From assembly GCA_964577115.1 (NCBI GenBank), contig CAZNXJ010000002.1:248001-312000 (forward strand): a DNA stretch of 64,000 nucleotides, read 5' to 3'. The DNA comes from CAZNXJ01 sp964577115. GTDB taxonomy: Bacteria > Planctomycetota > Planctomycetia > Pirellulales > Pirellulaceae. The position numbers and the translations under genes were made by a program. Below are positions 26,698 through 34,419 of the stretch, piece after piece. Every line of letters begins with the position of its first letter. Positions within the stretch are counted from its first letter, which is position 1. The notes under the pieces were generated by a model, which saw nothing but the letters and a program-made list of their open reading frames with translations, searched no databases and was not told the DNA's origin.

Positions 26698-27165
26698 ATG
26701 CCCACACTACCGGAAGTCGAGCTGTACACGGATGGCGGCTGTAGCGGCAATCCGGGACCTGGAGGTTGGGCGTTCATCCTGCGGCATCGCAAGACGGGCC
26801 GCGAGATGGAGCAGTTTGGCGCCGAGCCGGTAACGACGAACAACCGCATGGAGTTGATGGCGGTGATTCGTGGGCTGGAAGCGTTAAAGCGCCGTTGCCG
26901 CGTCGAGCTCTACACCGACAGCGCTTATGTGGGCAAAGGGCTGACGAGTTGGATGCCGAAATGGAAGCGAAATAACTGGCGGCTGAGCGGCAACAAGCCA
27001 GTAAAGAACGTCGAGCTCTGGCAGCGGCTCGATGAATTGCTCCAACGCCACGAAGTGGTCTACAAACCGGTCCTCGGCCACAGCGGCCATCCCGAAAACG
27101 AACGCTGCGACCAGCTCGCCGTCGCCGCGTATCAGAAGTATTTGCACGGTTCGGGACGGGGATGA
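26698..27165 (+). CDS. rnhA: Ribonuclease HI
   Basis: Degrades RNA in RNA-DNA hybrids during replication. The 155-aa protein has all four catalytic acids in their usual context: Asp12 in YTDGGCSGNPGPGGW, Glu52 in NNRMELMAVI, Asp74 in LYTDSAYV and Asp138 in HPENERCDQLA, along with the catalytic-loop His128 in LGHSG. The basic protrusion (WMPKWKRNNWRLS) of the E. coli-type enzyme is present. Start at ATG 26698. It converges with recG, 44 bp away. Confidence 0.96.
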   Translation: MPTLPEVELYTDGGCSGNPGPGGWAFILRHRKTGREMEQFGAEPVTTNNRMELMAVIRGLEALKRRCRVELYTDSAYVGKGLTSWMPKWKRNNWRLSGNKPVKNVELWQRLDELLQRHEVVYKPVLGHSGHPENERCDQLAVAAYQKYLHGSGRG

Positions 27166-27209
27166 ACGGTGTGCGCGGAGCTACGGCGCAAGTGCGGCGC
27201 AGCGTGGTG

Positions 27210-29348
27210 CTAGCCGACGTCGCTTAGCTCGAGCGCGCTGCCGTAGCGGACGAGCACCATGCGGCGCAGGCGGTGCCAGGCGGGGTCGGCGAGCTGCGGG
27301 TCGGCGGCGACGAGCGTCTGCGCGTCGCGGCGTGCTTCTTCGAGCAGCTCTTGGTCGCGGCGCAGATCCGCCACGCGCATCGGGGGCAGGCCGTGCTGGC
27401 GAGTGCCAAACAAGTCGCCCGGACCGCGTAGTTCGAGGTCCGCTTCGGCCAATGCGAAGCCGTCCGATGTCGAGCAGAACCGTTCGAGCCGTTCGCGTAT
27501 CTCGTCGCTTTCGGTGCTCCCGAACACGCATACGTACCCCGGATAAATGCCGCGGCTTACACGGCCCCGAAGCTGGTGAAGCTGAGCCAGCCCGAATCGT
27601 TCGGCGCTTTCAATCGTCATCAGCGTCGCATTCGGGACGTCAATGCCGACTTCGATGACCGAGGTAGCGACCAGCACCTGCGTCTCGCCCGAGGCGAATT
27701 TTTCAAGCGCCGTTTGCTTGGCCCCACTAGGCATCCGGCCGTGCACCAGATCCACGCGGAACTCTTCGAGCACGTCGCACGCCAGTTGCTCAAATGCCCG
27801 CTCGGCACTGACGGTGGTCGCTTCGTCAGCCTCTTCGCTCTCGTCGCTGCCTTGGCTTTCCGCGTTTTCCTCGACCAGCGGCGAGACAACGTAGCCTTGC
27901 CGGCCTTCGCGCAGCTTCCGCCGGAAGAAGTCCCACCAGGCCTCGCGCTGGCTGGCGGAACCAAGGTACGTATGCACCGGCTGCCGACCGGCGGGCCCCT
28001 CGCGCAGCACGGAGACATCGAGATCGCCGAACAGCGTCATGGTGATTGTGCGCGGGATTGGGGTCGCGGTCATGACGAGGTAATGCGGTGCCTGGCCCGC
28101 CTGCTTCATGCGCGCTCGCTGAGCAACGCCGAACTTGTGCTGTTCGTCGATCACCACCAGACCTAGCCGAGCGAACTGGACGGAGTCTTGTTCGACGGCA
28201 TTGGCGATCGCATGCGTGCCCACCACGATGTCGACTTCGCCGCGACCGATTTCCTCGAGCAGTGCTAAACGCTGGGCCTTGGTCAATTGCCCGGTCAGCA
28301 GCCGCAGGCGAACTCGGCTGTTTGTCAGGCGGCGTTCGAGCGTCGCAAGATGCTGGCGAGCGAGCAGTTCGGTGGGGGCCATCAGCACAGCCTGGTAGCC
28401 GTGCGCAACGGTCTGAAGCATGGCAAACATGGCCACGAGCGTTTTGCCCGTCCCGACGTCGCCCTGGAGCAGGCGGTTCATGGGAACGGGGCGAGCCAGG
28501 TCGGCGGCAATCTCCTCGATGGCCCGTTGCTGGTCCCTTGTCAATTCGACGCCCAGCGTTCGCTCGATGCGCCCCCGAATCGTTCCGGTCAGCGGCAGCT
28601 CGGGCGCCGTTACACCGAGCGTTAGCGACTGGCGGCGCATCGCGAGTGCGATTTGAAGAACGAGCAGCTCCTGGTAGATGAAGCGTCGCCGAGCGGCTTC
28701 GAGGTCGGCGGCGTCACGCGGCATGTGGATTTGCTGTACGGCCTGATGGATTGGCAGCAACCGATGCTGCTCGAGGTACTCGGCGGGAAACACCTCTTCG
28801 AGATCCTCGGCGTACTGCTCCACGATGCGCCGCACGAGACGCCGCATCACCGGCTGGCTCAGCCCCTGGGTCAGTGAATAGACGGGCAGCAGGTTGCCGC
28901 GCGGCGGTCCGGACGCAGCGTCATAGGGATGCACGTCGGGATGCGCGATTTCCCAGCAGCCATTGCGCAAGCGGGCCGTGCCGGTTACGAGCAGCGTTTG
29001 TCCGCGCTGGAACCGATGCTGCATGAACGGCTGATTGAACCACACCGCTCGGAGATAATCGTTCTCTTGGCGGATCAGCACGCCGAGCAGCGTGCGGCCC
29101 TCGGAAAACGACCGCAGCTCGATCTCCTCCACGACGCCGCACGTCGTGTATTTCTTTCCACTCTGAAAGTCCGCTATCGCGGCGACCTCGACGAGGTCCT
29201 CGTGTGTTCGTGGAAAGTAGAACAGCACGTCGCGCACGGTGTTCAGCCCGAGCCGCTGGAGCGGTTCGACGCGGCTAGCGGGAAACCCCGGCACGCGGGT
29301 GAGCGGCGTTTTCAGGCGGTTGATCGCATTGTCGGGGGCTGTCTCCAT
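27210..29348 (-). CDS. recG: ATP-dependent DNA helicase RecG
   Basis: RecG reverses stalled forks and migrates Holliday junctions. The 712-aa protein has the N-terminal wedge/OB domain (about 60-180), then the SF2 core with Walker A GDVGTGKT near residue 298, DEQH near 401, MTATPIPRT, and the C-lobe QLRGRVSRG. A roughly 28-residue hydrophilic insert rich in Glu and Ser (around EENAESQGSDESEEADEA) sits in the second lobe. The C-terminus lacks any extra domain. Start at ATG 29348; a 9-bp inverted repeat lies immediately upstream. Confidence 0.96.
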   Translation of the reverse strand: METAPDNAINRLKTPLTRVPGFPASRVEPLQRLGLNTVRDVLFYFPRTHEDLVEVAAIADFQSGKKYTTCGVVEEIELRSFSEGRTLLGVLIRQENDYLRAVWFNQPFMQHRFQRGQTLLVTGTARLRNGCWEIAHPDVHPYDAASGPPRGNLLPVYSLTQGLSQPVMRRLVRRIVEQYAEDLEEVFPAEYLEQHRLLPIHQAVQQIHMPRDAADLEAARRRFIYQELLVLQIALAMRRQSLTLGVTAPELPLTGTIRGRIERTLGVELTRDQQRAIEEIAADLARPVPMNRLLQGDVGTGKTLVAMFAMLQTVAHGYQAVLMAPTELLARQHLATLERRLTNSRVRLRLLTGQLTKAQRLALLEEIGRGEVDIVVGTHAIANAVEQDSVQFARLGLVVIDEQHKFGVAQRARMKQAGQAPHYLVMTATPIPRTITMTLFGDLDVSVLREGPAGRQPVHTYLGSASQREAWWDFFRRKLREGRQGYVVSPLVEENAESQGSDESEEADEATTVSAERAFEQLACDVLEEFRVDLVHGRMPSGAKQTALEKFASGETQVLVATSVIEVGIDVPNATLMTIESAERFGLAQLHQLRGRVSRGIYPGYVCVFGSTESDEIRERLERFCSTSDGFALAEADLELRGPGDLFGTRQHGLPPMRVADLRRDQELLEEARRDAQTLVAADPQLADPAWHRLRRMVLVRYGSALELSDVG

Positions 29349-29656
29349 GCCCGTATCTTACGAACCTACCGCCGTATCACGGAATCGCTGATACGGCCAA
29401 ATCCCAAGCCGCATGAAGGACCGGTGACAGGCAAGCGGAGCCGTTAGCCCCATGTGCGCGCGTATTGCGCACGCGCGGGCTGCTGGGGCAGGGTAGGGGG
29501 CGAACACCCCATTGCGCCGCGGCTTGTGACATTCTTAAAGTTCACCAACCCACATCTCGGCTGGAATACGGCGCCCGCCTGAGCTGTCTCCGGGCACCGC
29601 GTCGTGACTCGTGATCGCCGCCGAAGCAACGCCATTGCGGCACGTGGCGACGCGAG
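29349..29656. other. 308-bp intergenic region between recG and mqnE
   Basis: Both flanking genes are on the minus strand, so this holds the recG promoter and the mqnE terminator. It contains a 9-bp inverted repeat near recG and a weaker hairpin at 29447-29480 with arms GCCC/GGGC and GTGCGC/GCGCAC. No coding sequence is apparent. Confidence 0.45.
29371..29397. promoter_or_regulatory. 9-bp inverted repeat upstream of recG
   Basis: Arms GCCGTATCA and TGATACGGC are perfect and flank a 9-base spacer, 23 bp upstream of the recG ATG. The position suits an operator or a 5' leader hairpin. Confidence 0.4.
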
Positions 29657-30796
29657 TCAGACACGCTCGAGGTCTTCTTCGACCATCCACTGCTTCGGAT
29701 CGTCCGCATTGCGCGTTACGCGGCGGTACAGCGTATCACGCTCGACCGGCTCGCGGCCCGCCTCTTCGATCAGGCGGCGGATTTGATCGACCGCCAGCAT
29801 CTGAGGCGTCGTGGCTCCGGCGTCGTGGTAGATCAGTTCGTGGCGCACGGTGCCGTCCAGGTCGTCGGCACCATAGGCGAGCGCCGTCTGTGCGACGCCC
29901 AGCCCGAGCATGATCCAATAGGCTTTGATGTGAGGGATGTTGTCGAGCATCAGCCGCGAGACGGCCATGGTGCGCAGGTCGTCGATCGCCGACGGCTTCT
30001 TGATGTGCGCGAGCCCTGTGTTTTCCGGATGGAACGCCAACGGAATAAACGTCTGGAAGCCGCCCGTCTCGTCCTGCAACTCGCGCAAACGCACCAGATG
30101 ATCGACGCGGTGATACGGCTCCTCGATGTGGCCGTAGAGCATCGTGCAGTTGGTTTTGATGCCCAGTTGATGCGCAGTACGGTGGATGTCGAGCCACTTG
30201 CCGGCATCCGCCTTGTGTTCGCAGATCCGATCGCGCACTTGCGGATGAAAGATTTCAGCGCCTCCGCCCGGCATGCTGCCGAGCCCCGCGGCACGCATGT
30301 CTTCAAGCACCTCGCGGACGGATTTCTTCGAGAGGAACTCGAACCAATTGATCTCGACGGCCGTCCACGCTTTCAAGTGCAGCTGCGGATAGGCCTCATG
30401 GAGCAGGCGGACGATCGAGACGTACCAGTCGTACTTCATCTGATGATGCAGCCCGCCGACGATGTGCATCTCCGTGCAGCCCGTCTCGACCGCTTCGCGT
30501 CCGCGCTCGAGGATCTGCTCGTCGGACATCATGTATCCCTTCGGATCTCTGAGGTCCGAGCGGAACGCGCAGAACGTGCAGCGATAAACGCAAATGTTCG
30601 TCGGGTTCAGGTGCGTGTTGATGTTGTAGTACGCGACGTTCCCGTTTACACGTTCACGCACGAGATTGGCCAATTCGCCGACTTCCTGAAGCGGCGTATC
30701 CGGCTGGAAAAGTAGCATTCCATCGTCGAAGGTCAGGCGTTCGCCGGCTTCGACTTTCCGGCGGATTTCTTGGAGCGTCACAGGGGCAGAGGCCAT
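29657..30796 (-). CDS. mqnE: Aminodeoxyfutalosine synthase (radical SAM)
   Basis: MqnE joins a chorismate-derived enol ether and SAM in the futalosine route to menaquinone. The 379-aa protein has the radical SAM motif CVYRCTFC (Cys69, Cys73, Cys76), a following SAM-contact region (CTEMHIVGGLHHQ), and a C-terminal half with PGGGAEIFHPQVRDRIC and LMLDNIPHIKAYWIMLG, which are typical of MqnE rather than of the dehypoxanthine enzyme MqnC. Start at ATG 30796, giving MASAPVTLQEIRRKVEAGE; a TTG at 30859 is an unlikely alternative. It is the last gene of the ubiE-ubiX-ubiA-mqnE group. Confidence 0.92.
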   Translation of the reverse strand: MASAPVTLQEIRRKVEAGERLTFDDGMLLFQPDTPLQEVGELANLVRERVNGNVAYYNINTHLNPTNICVYRCTFCAFRSDLRDPKGYMMSDEQILERGREAVETGCTEMHIVGGLHHQMKYDWYVSIVRLLHEAYPQLHLKAWTAVEINWFEFLSKKSVREVLEDMRAAGLGSMPGGGAEIFHPQVRDRICEHKADAGKWLDIHRTAHQLGIKTNCTMLYGHIEEPYHRVDHLVRLRELQDETGGFQTFIPLAFHPENTGLAHIKKPSAIDDLRTMAVSRLMLDNIPHIKAYWIMLGLGVAQTALAYGADDLDGTVRHELIYHDAGATTPQMLAVDQIRRLIEEAGREPVERDTLYRRVTRNADDPKQWMVEEDLERV

Positions 30797-30860
30797 ATTG
30801 GAAACTCGGAATTTCGAAGTGCACGTGTCGGTCAAGGATGATCGGCGGCCCGCCGGCAAG

Positions 30861-31757
30861 TCAGCCCAGCCACAGGTCCAGGGATCCTACCGCGAACAGA
30901 CCGATGCTGATCACCGCATTCACTTGGAAAAAGGCCACGTTGACGCGCGTCAGGTCGTCCGGACGTACGAGCCAGTGTTCGACGGCCAACAAGACGGCGA
31001 CGGCCCCGATCCCCGTCGCGTATAGTCCGCCGAGGCCCAGTTGTGGGGCAACGAACGGCAGGGCGGCGAGCAATAGCACGGTGCCCGCATGGCACGCGGC
31101 CGCCAGCCGAAGGGCTCGGCGAACGCCCCATCGAGCGGGGATGCTGTGCAGTTTGGCCTGCCGATCGAATTCTGCGTCCTGGCAAGCGTAAATCATATCG
31201 AAACCGGCCACCCATAGCAGGACGGCTCCGCCCAGCAGTATGGCAGGCAGGATGTCCGCCGGGGTGCCAAGCAGCACCTGGCCGCGGATCGCAATCCAGG
31301 TCGAGACCGGGGCGAGCATGAGCGAGAGGCCGAGCCAGAAATGGGCGAGATGGGTGAAACGTTTCGTGTAGCTGTAGAGGAGTAAGACGGCGAGCACGGG
31401 AACGGCGAGCAGCAGGGGCAACCAGTTCGGCAGAAACAACAGCGTGCTCGCCACAAAGGCGACGCTCATGACGAGCGTGAACAGGATGACACCCGGCACG
31501 CTGAGTTCGCCGCGCGGCAGGTGTCGGTTGGCGGTACGAGGATTGAGCGCATCGAGCTCCCGGTCGACGATCCGGTTGAACGCCATCGCCGCACTCCGCG
31601 CCGTGACCAGGCAGAGCAGGATGCCAAGCAAATCGCGTCCGCGAAACATGGAACCGGGGAGCGACCACGCCATCATCGCGGCTAGCAGCGCAAACGGCAT
31701 CGCGAACACCGTATGGCTGAACCGGATCATCTCGAGGATACGTCGTATTGTTCCCAT
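30861..31757 (-). CDS. ubiA: UbiA-family prenyltransferase of the futalosine menaquinone pathway
   Basis: An integral-membrane enzyme that attaches the polyprenyl tail to the aromatic acid precursor of menaquinone. The 298-aa protein shows the two Asp-rich prenyl-diphosphate motifs, NRIVDRELDALN and DMIYACQDAEFDRQ, and about eight hydrophobic segments. Its adjacency to mqnE and ubiX identifies it as the MqnP-type enzyme rather than a ubiquinone enzyme; this is inference from context. Start at ATG 31757, 17 bp after the ubiX gene ends. Confidence 0.9.
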   Translation of the reverse strand: MGTIRRILEMIRFSHTVFAMPFALLAAMMAWSLPGSMFRGRDLLGILLCLVTARSAAMAFNRIVDRELDALNPRTANRHLPRGELSVPGVILFTLVMSVAFVASTLLFLPNWLPLLLAVPVLAVLLLYSYTKRFTHLAHFWLGLSLMLAPVSTWIAIRGQVLLGTPADILPAILLGGAVLLWVAGFDMIYACQDAEFDRQAKLHSIPARWGVRRALRLAAACHAGTVLLLAALPFVAPQLGLGGLYATGIGAVAVLLAVEHWLVRPDDLTRVNVAFFQVNAVISIGLFAVGSLDLWLG

Positions 31758-31774
31758 AGCCGACTGCTGACTGG

Positions 31775-32482
31775 TTAATTCGAATCGCCCGAGCTCCAGC
31801 GGCGCATCAGCGCATGATCGACGACGCCCAGTTGGTCGAGAATTCTCGCCACGACGAAATCAATCAAATCAAAGACGCTCCGCACGCCGTGATACCAGCC
31901 CGGCATGGCGGGGAGCACCACGGCGCCGCACTCGGCGGCAAGCCGAAGGTTATTGAGGTAGCCGCGAGAGAGCGGAGTTTCGCGCGGCACGAGGATCAGT
32001 TTTCGCTGCTCCTTCAAGTGCACCTCCGCGGCTCGCTCGATTAAATTGCCGCTCGCTCCGTGCACAACGCCGCTCAGCGTGCCGCCGGAACACGGGCAGA
32101 TTACCATACCCCGCGTGCGGTACGAGCCGCTCGCGATCGGGGCCATGAAATCCTGTTCGCCGTGATACTGCACGCGTGCTGCTGCGGTTGAATCGAGCGA
32201 CACGCCGCTGCCGCCCGCGGATGTTTCGTACGCATTGCCAAAACGTGACCACCAGGGCGTGCCCTGCGAGGTTTCGAGGAGCTGATGGAGCTGAAATGCG
32301 TCGAGCTGCACGTGGACGTCGAGTTCCTGCGCGAGGACGGTGGCTGCCGAGCGGCTGATGGCCAGGTGCACGTGGTGACCGCGGCCGAGCAGCACTTCGA
32401 GCAGCCGGACTGCGTAGGCAGCACCGCTTGCGCCGGTCAGGGCGAGAACGAACGGTGGCGAATCGAGCGTCATGGCGGTCAT
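31775..32482 (-). CDS. ubiX: Flavin prenyltransferase (UbiX-like)
   Basis: Makes prenylated FMN, the cofactor of UbiD-type decarboxylases; here presumably for a decarboxylation in menaquinone synthesis. The 235-aa protein has the flavin-binding start LALTGASGAAYAVRLLEVLL, the HLAISRSA loop, CPCSGGTLSGVVHGASGNLIERAAEVHLKEQRKLILVPRETPLS (positions about 131-174), and the C-terminal helix. It is longer than typical UbiX (about 190-200 aa) because of an insert around GTPWWSRFGNAYETSAGGSG. No ubiD partner is in the window. It shares a 4-bp overlap with the ubiE stop. Confidence 0.9.
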   Translation of the reverse strand: MTAMTLDSPPFVLALTGASGAAYAVRLLEVLLGRGHHVHLAISRSAATVLAQELDVHVQLDAFQLHQLLETSQGTPWWSRFGNAYETSAGGSGVSLDSTAAARVQYHGEQDFMAPIASGSYRTRGMVICPCSGGTLSGVVHGASGNLIERAAEVHLKEQRKLILVPRETPLSRGYLNNLRLAAECGAVVLPAMPGWYHGVRSVFDLIDFVVARILDQLGVVDHALMRRWSSGDSN

Positions 32483-33189
32483 TTCACGCCCACGTATAAG
32501 GTCGCAACACCAAACGTCAACGTCGTTGCGCGTGCATCGCGAAGCCCTGCTGCACGCATGCGATCGAGCAGCGCTTCGCCCGAGGGAAATTCGCTGACAC
32601 TCGCGGGCAGGTAACCGTACGCCTCCTGATCGTTGCGCGCAAGCCGCTGACCGATTTTCGGTAGGATGCGGCGGAAGTAGAAGCCATACAAGCCCGCCAT
32701 CGGCTGCCAGGTCGGCGTCGAGAATTCAAGCACCGCGACGCGGCCGCCCGGCCGGCAGACTCGATACATCTCGCGCAGGCCTTGATCCGTATCGGCCACG
32801 TTGCGCAGACCGAAGGCGACCGACACCAGTTCGAATGTATTATCAAGAAACGGCAGCCGCTGCGCGTCGGCTTCGACGAACTGCACCTGCCCGTCAATTC
32901 CCAGCCGCTGGCGTTTGCGTTCGCCGATCTCGAGCATCGGGCGGCAAAAGTCCGCGCCGACAATCTTCGCCTGGGGACCCATGCGGCGAGAAAACGCGAA
33001 GGCGAGGTCGCCGGTTCCGGTACAGACGTCGAGCACCGGGCCCGGGGAGCCGGGCGAAGCCAGCCGAGCGGTCCGCCAGCGCCAGTAACGGTCGATGTTC
33101 ATCGACAAGAGGTGGTTCAGGCGATCGTATTGCGGAGCGATCGCGCTGAACATCTGGCGGACGCGGGCGTTCGACTTATCGACCGGCAT
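32479..33189 (-). CDS. ubiE: Demethylmenaquinone methyltransferase (UbiE/MenG)
   Basis: C-methylates demethylmenaquinone, the last step of menaquinone synthesis. The 236-aa protein has the Rossmann SAM fold: VLDVCTGTGDLAFAFSRR (motif I), GADFCRPMLEIGERK (motif II), and DNTFELVSVAFGLRNVADTDQGLREMYRVCRPGG, the UbiE family signature region. Start set at ATG 33189 (MPVDKSNARVRQMFSAIAPQYD); a TTG 45 nt upstream would add a disordered lead. It is the first gene of the menaquinone group, divergent from comB, with 190 bp between. Confidence 0.93.
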   Translation of the reverse strand: MPVDKSNARVRQMFSAIAPQYDRLNHLLSMNIDRYWRWRTARLASPGSPGPVLDVCTGTGDLAFAFSRRMGPQAKIVGADFCRPMLEIGERKRQRLGIDGQVQFVEADAQRLPFLDNTFELVSVAFGLRNVADTDQGLREMYRVCRPGGRVAVLEFSTPTWQPMAGLYGFYFRRILPKIGQRLARNDQEAYGYLPASVSEFPSGEALLDRMRAAGLRDARATTLTFGVATLYVGVK

Positions 33190-33273
33190 GGAGATCGTTT
33201 GTCGGGAAGGTGGGATCGTCTCGCCCGGCGGCAACCGTTGACCGAGCGAGGCTCCCCTGGATGCGGGCTAGTA

Positions 33274-33309
33274 CCGCAAGACCCGATAGGCTCATAACGG
33301 GCCTTGCGG
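33274..33309. promoter_or_regulatory. 7-bp inverted repeat in ubiE/comB divergent region
   Basis: CCGCAAG and CTTGCGG are perfect arms with 22 bases between them, in the 190-bp divergent promoter region. A short GGGCC/GGCCC stem overlaps the right arm. It could be an operator for one or both genes. Confidence 0.25.
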
Positions 33310-33379
33310 CCCAGGGAATCTCGCACGATACCGTAAGGACCCCGTTTTGACGAGGCAGGAGCCCCAAGGACGCGATGCC

Positions 33380-34138
33380 ATGATTAATGCGTATTTTCTT
33401 CCGAGCCTGCTTGGCGAACCTCAGATTGTCGGGCGCGCGGTGGTGGTGATTGACGTCCTGCGCGCGACCACGACGATCGCGCAGGCCCTGGCATCCGGGG
33501 CGCGCGCCGTCGTGCCGTGCGAGCACATCGAGGAAGCTCAGCGCCTCGCAGCCGAATTAGGGCCGGATGCCGTGACCGGGGGCGAACGGGGCGGGCGGCG
33601 CATCGAGGGTTTTCAGCTAGGAAATTCGCCGTCCGAGTACACTCCGGAAGCGGTCCAGGGAAAGATCGTTGTATTCACGACGACCAACGGCACTCGGGCG
33701 ATGCAGCGCTGCCGCTCGGCTCGGCGCATCCTACTCGCCGCCTTCACGAACTTCTCGGCCGTCTGCCAGGCGCTCGACGACGAACCCGATTTCGACATCC
33801 TATGCGCGGGAACGGACGGGCACATTTCGCGGGAAGACGTGCTGCTGGCCGGCGCGATTGTGGCCGACCGCCTCGGTTGTGCTCGCCATGCCCACCAGTC
33901 GCTGAACGACCAGGCCGAGATCGCCGCGGACGTCTGGCGGCGGGTGGCACGCGAGACGTTCAGCCATCAGCCGCTCGCGCGCATCCTGCGCGATAGTCTC
34001 GGCGGCCGCAATTTGCTGGAGATTGGGCACGAAGACGATATTGAACTGGCCGCTCAGCTCGATCGGCTCGACGTTGTCCCCGAACTCGATATTTCCACCT
34101 GGCAAATCCGCTGCGCCGGCGCCTCGCCCACTCCCTAA
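33380..34138 (+). CDS. comB: 2-phosphosulfolactate phosphatase family protein (ComB-like)
   Basis: ComB hydrolyses 2-phosphosulfolactate to sulfolactate in coenzyme M and sulfolactate metabolism. The 252-aa protein matches the family in VVVIDVLRATTTIAQALASGA, a G-rich loop VTGGERGGRRIEGFQLGNSPSEYT, VFTTTNGTRAMQRC and DILCAGTDGHISREDVLLAGAIV. Length is normal. Start at ATG 33380 with AAGGA upstream; an in-frame upstream start at 33347 lacks support. Planctomycetes do not make coenzyme M by the methanogen route as far as I know, so the true substrate may differ. No sulfolactate partner genes (comA, comC) are seen. Confidence 0.82.
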   Translation: MINAYFLPSLLGEPQIVGRAVVVIDVLRATTTIAQALASGARAVVPCEHIEEAQRLAAELGPDAVTGGERGGRRIEGFQLGNSPSEYTPEAVQGKIVVFTTTNGTRAMQRCRSARRILLAAFTNFSAVCQALDDEPDFDILCAGTDGHISREDVLLAGAIVADRLGCARHAHQSLNDQAEIAADVWRRVARETFSHQPLARILRDSLGGRNLLEIGHEDDIELAAQLDRLDVVPELDISTWQIRCAGASPTP

Positions 34139-34302
34139 CCCCCGCCACCTCCACCGGATACGCGCGCGTTCGACCGTCGAGGCATCGGCCGCTGAGACTT
34201 CATCGCGTCACTCGGCACAAATACGGCATTGCCGTTACGCACGCTACTTTCCTTCCTTTTCCGCCCTCCTCGTTCCTCCTGCGGCCTCGGCGATTTCATC
34301 AA

Positions 34303-34321
34303 GCGCTCAAAATTTGAGCGC
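34303..34321. promoter_or_regulatory. 19-bp near-perfect palindrome upstream of the FHA-sigma54 regulator
   Basis: Arms GCGCTCAAA and TTTGAGCGC flank a single A. It is AT-rich in the centre and lies about 100 bp upstream of the regulator's ATG and 165 bp downstream of comB. The one-base spacer fits a dimeric protein-binding site; as RNA it could form a GCGCTC/GAGCGC stem with a seven-base loop. Confidence 0.5.
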
Positions 34322-34419
34322 CTTCATTGAGTAGTGCGCCTTGGCAACGTACACTGAAGAGCCACATCAGCGGGACGGTCGTGTTCAGCGGGGAAATTGC
34401 ATGCAGGAACAGAGGCGTG

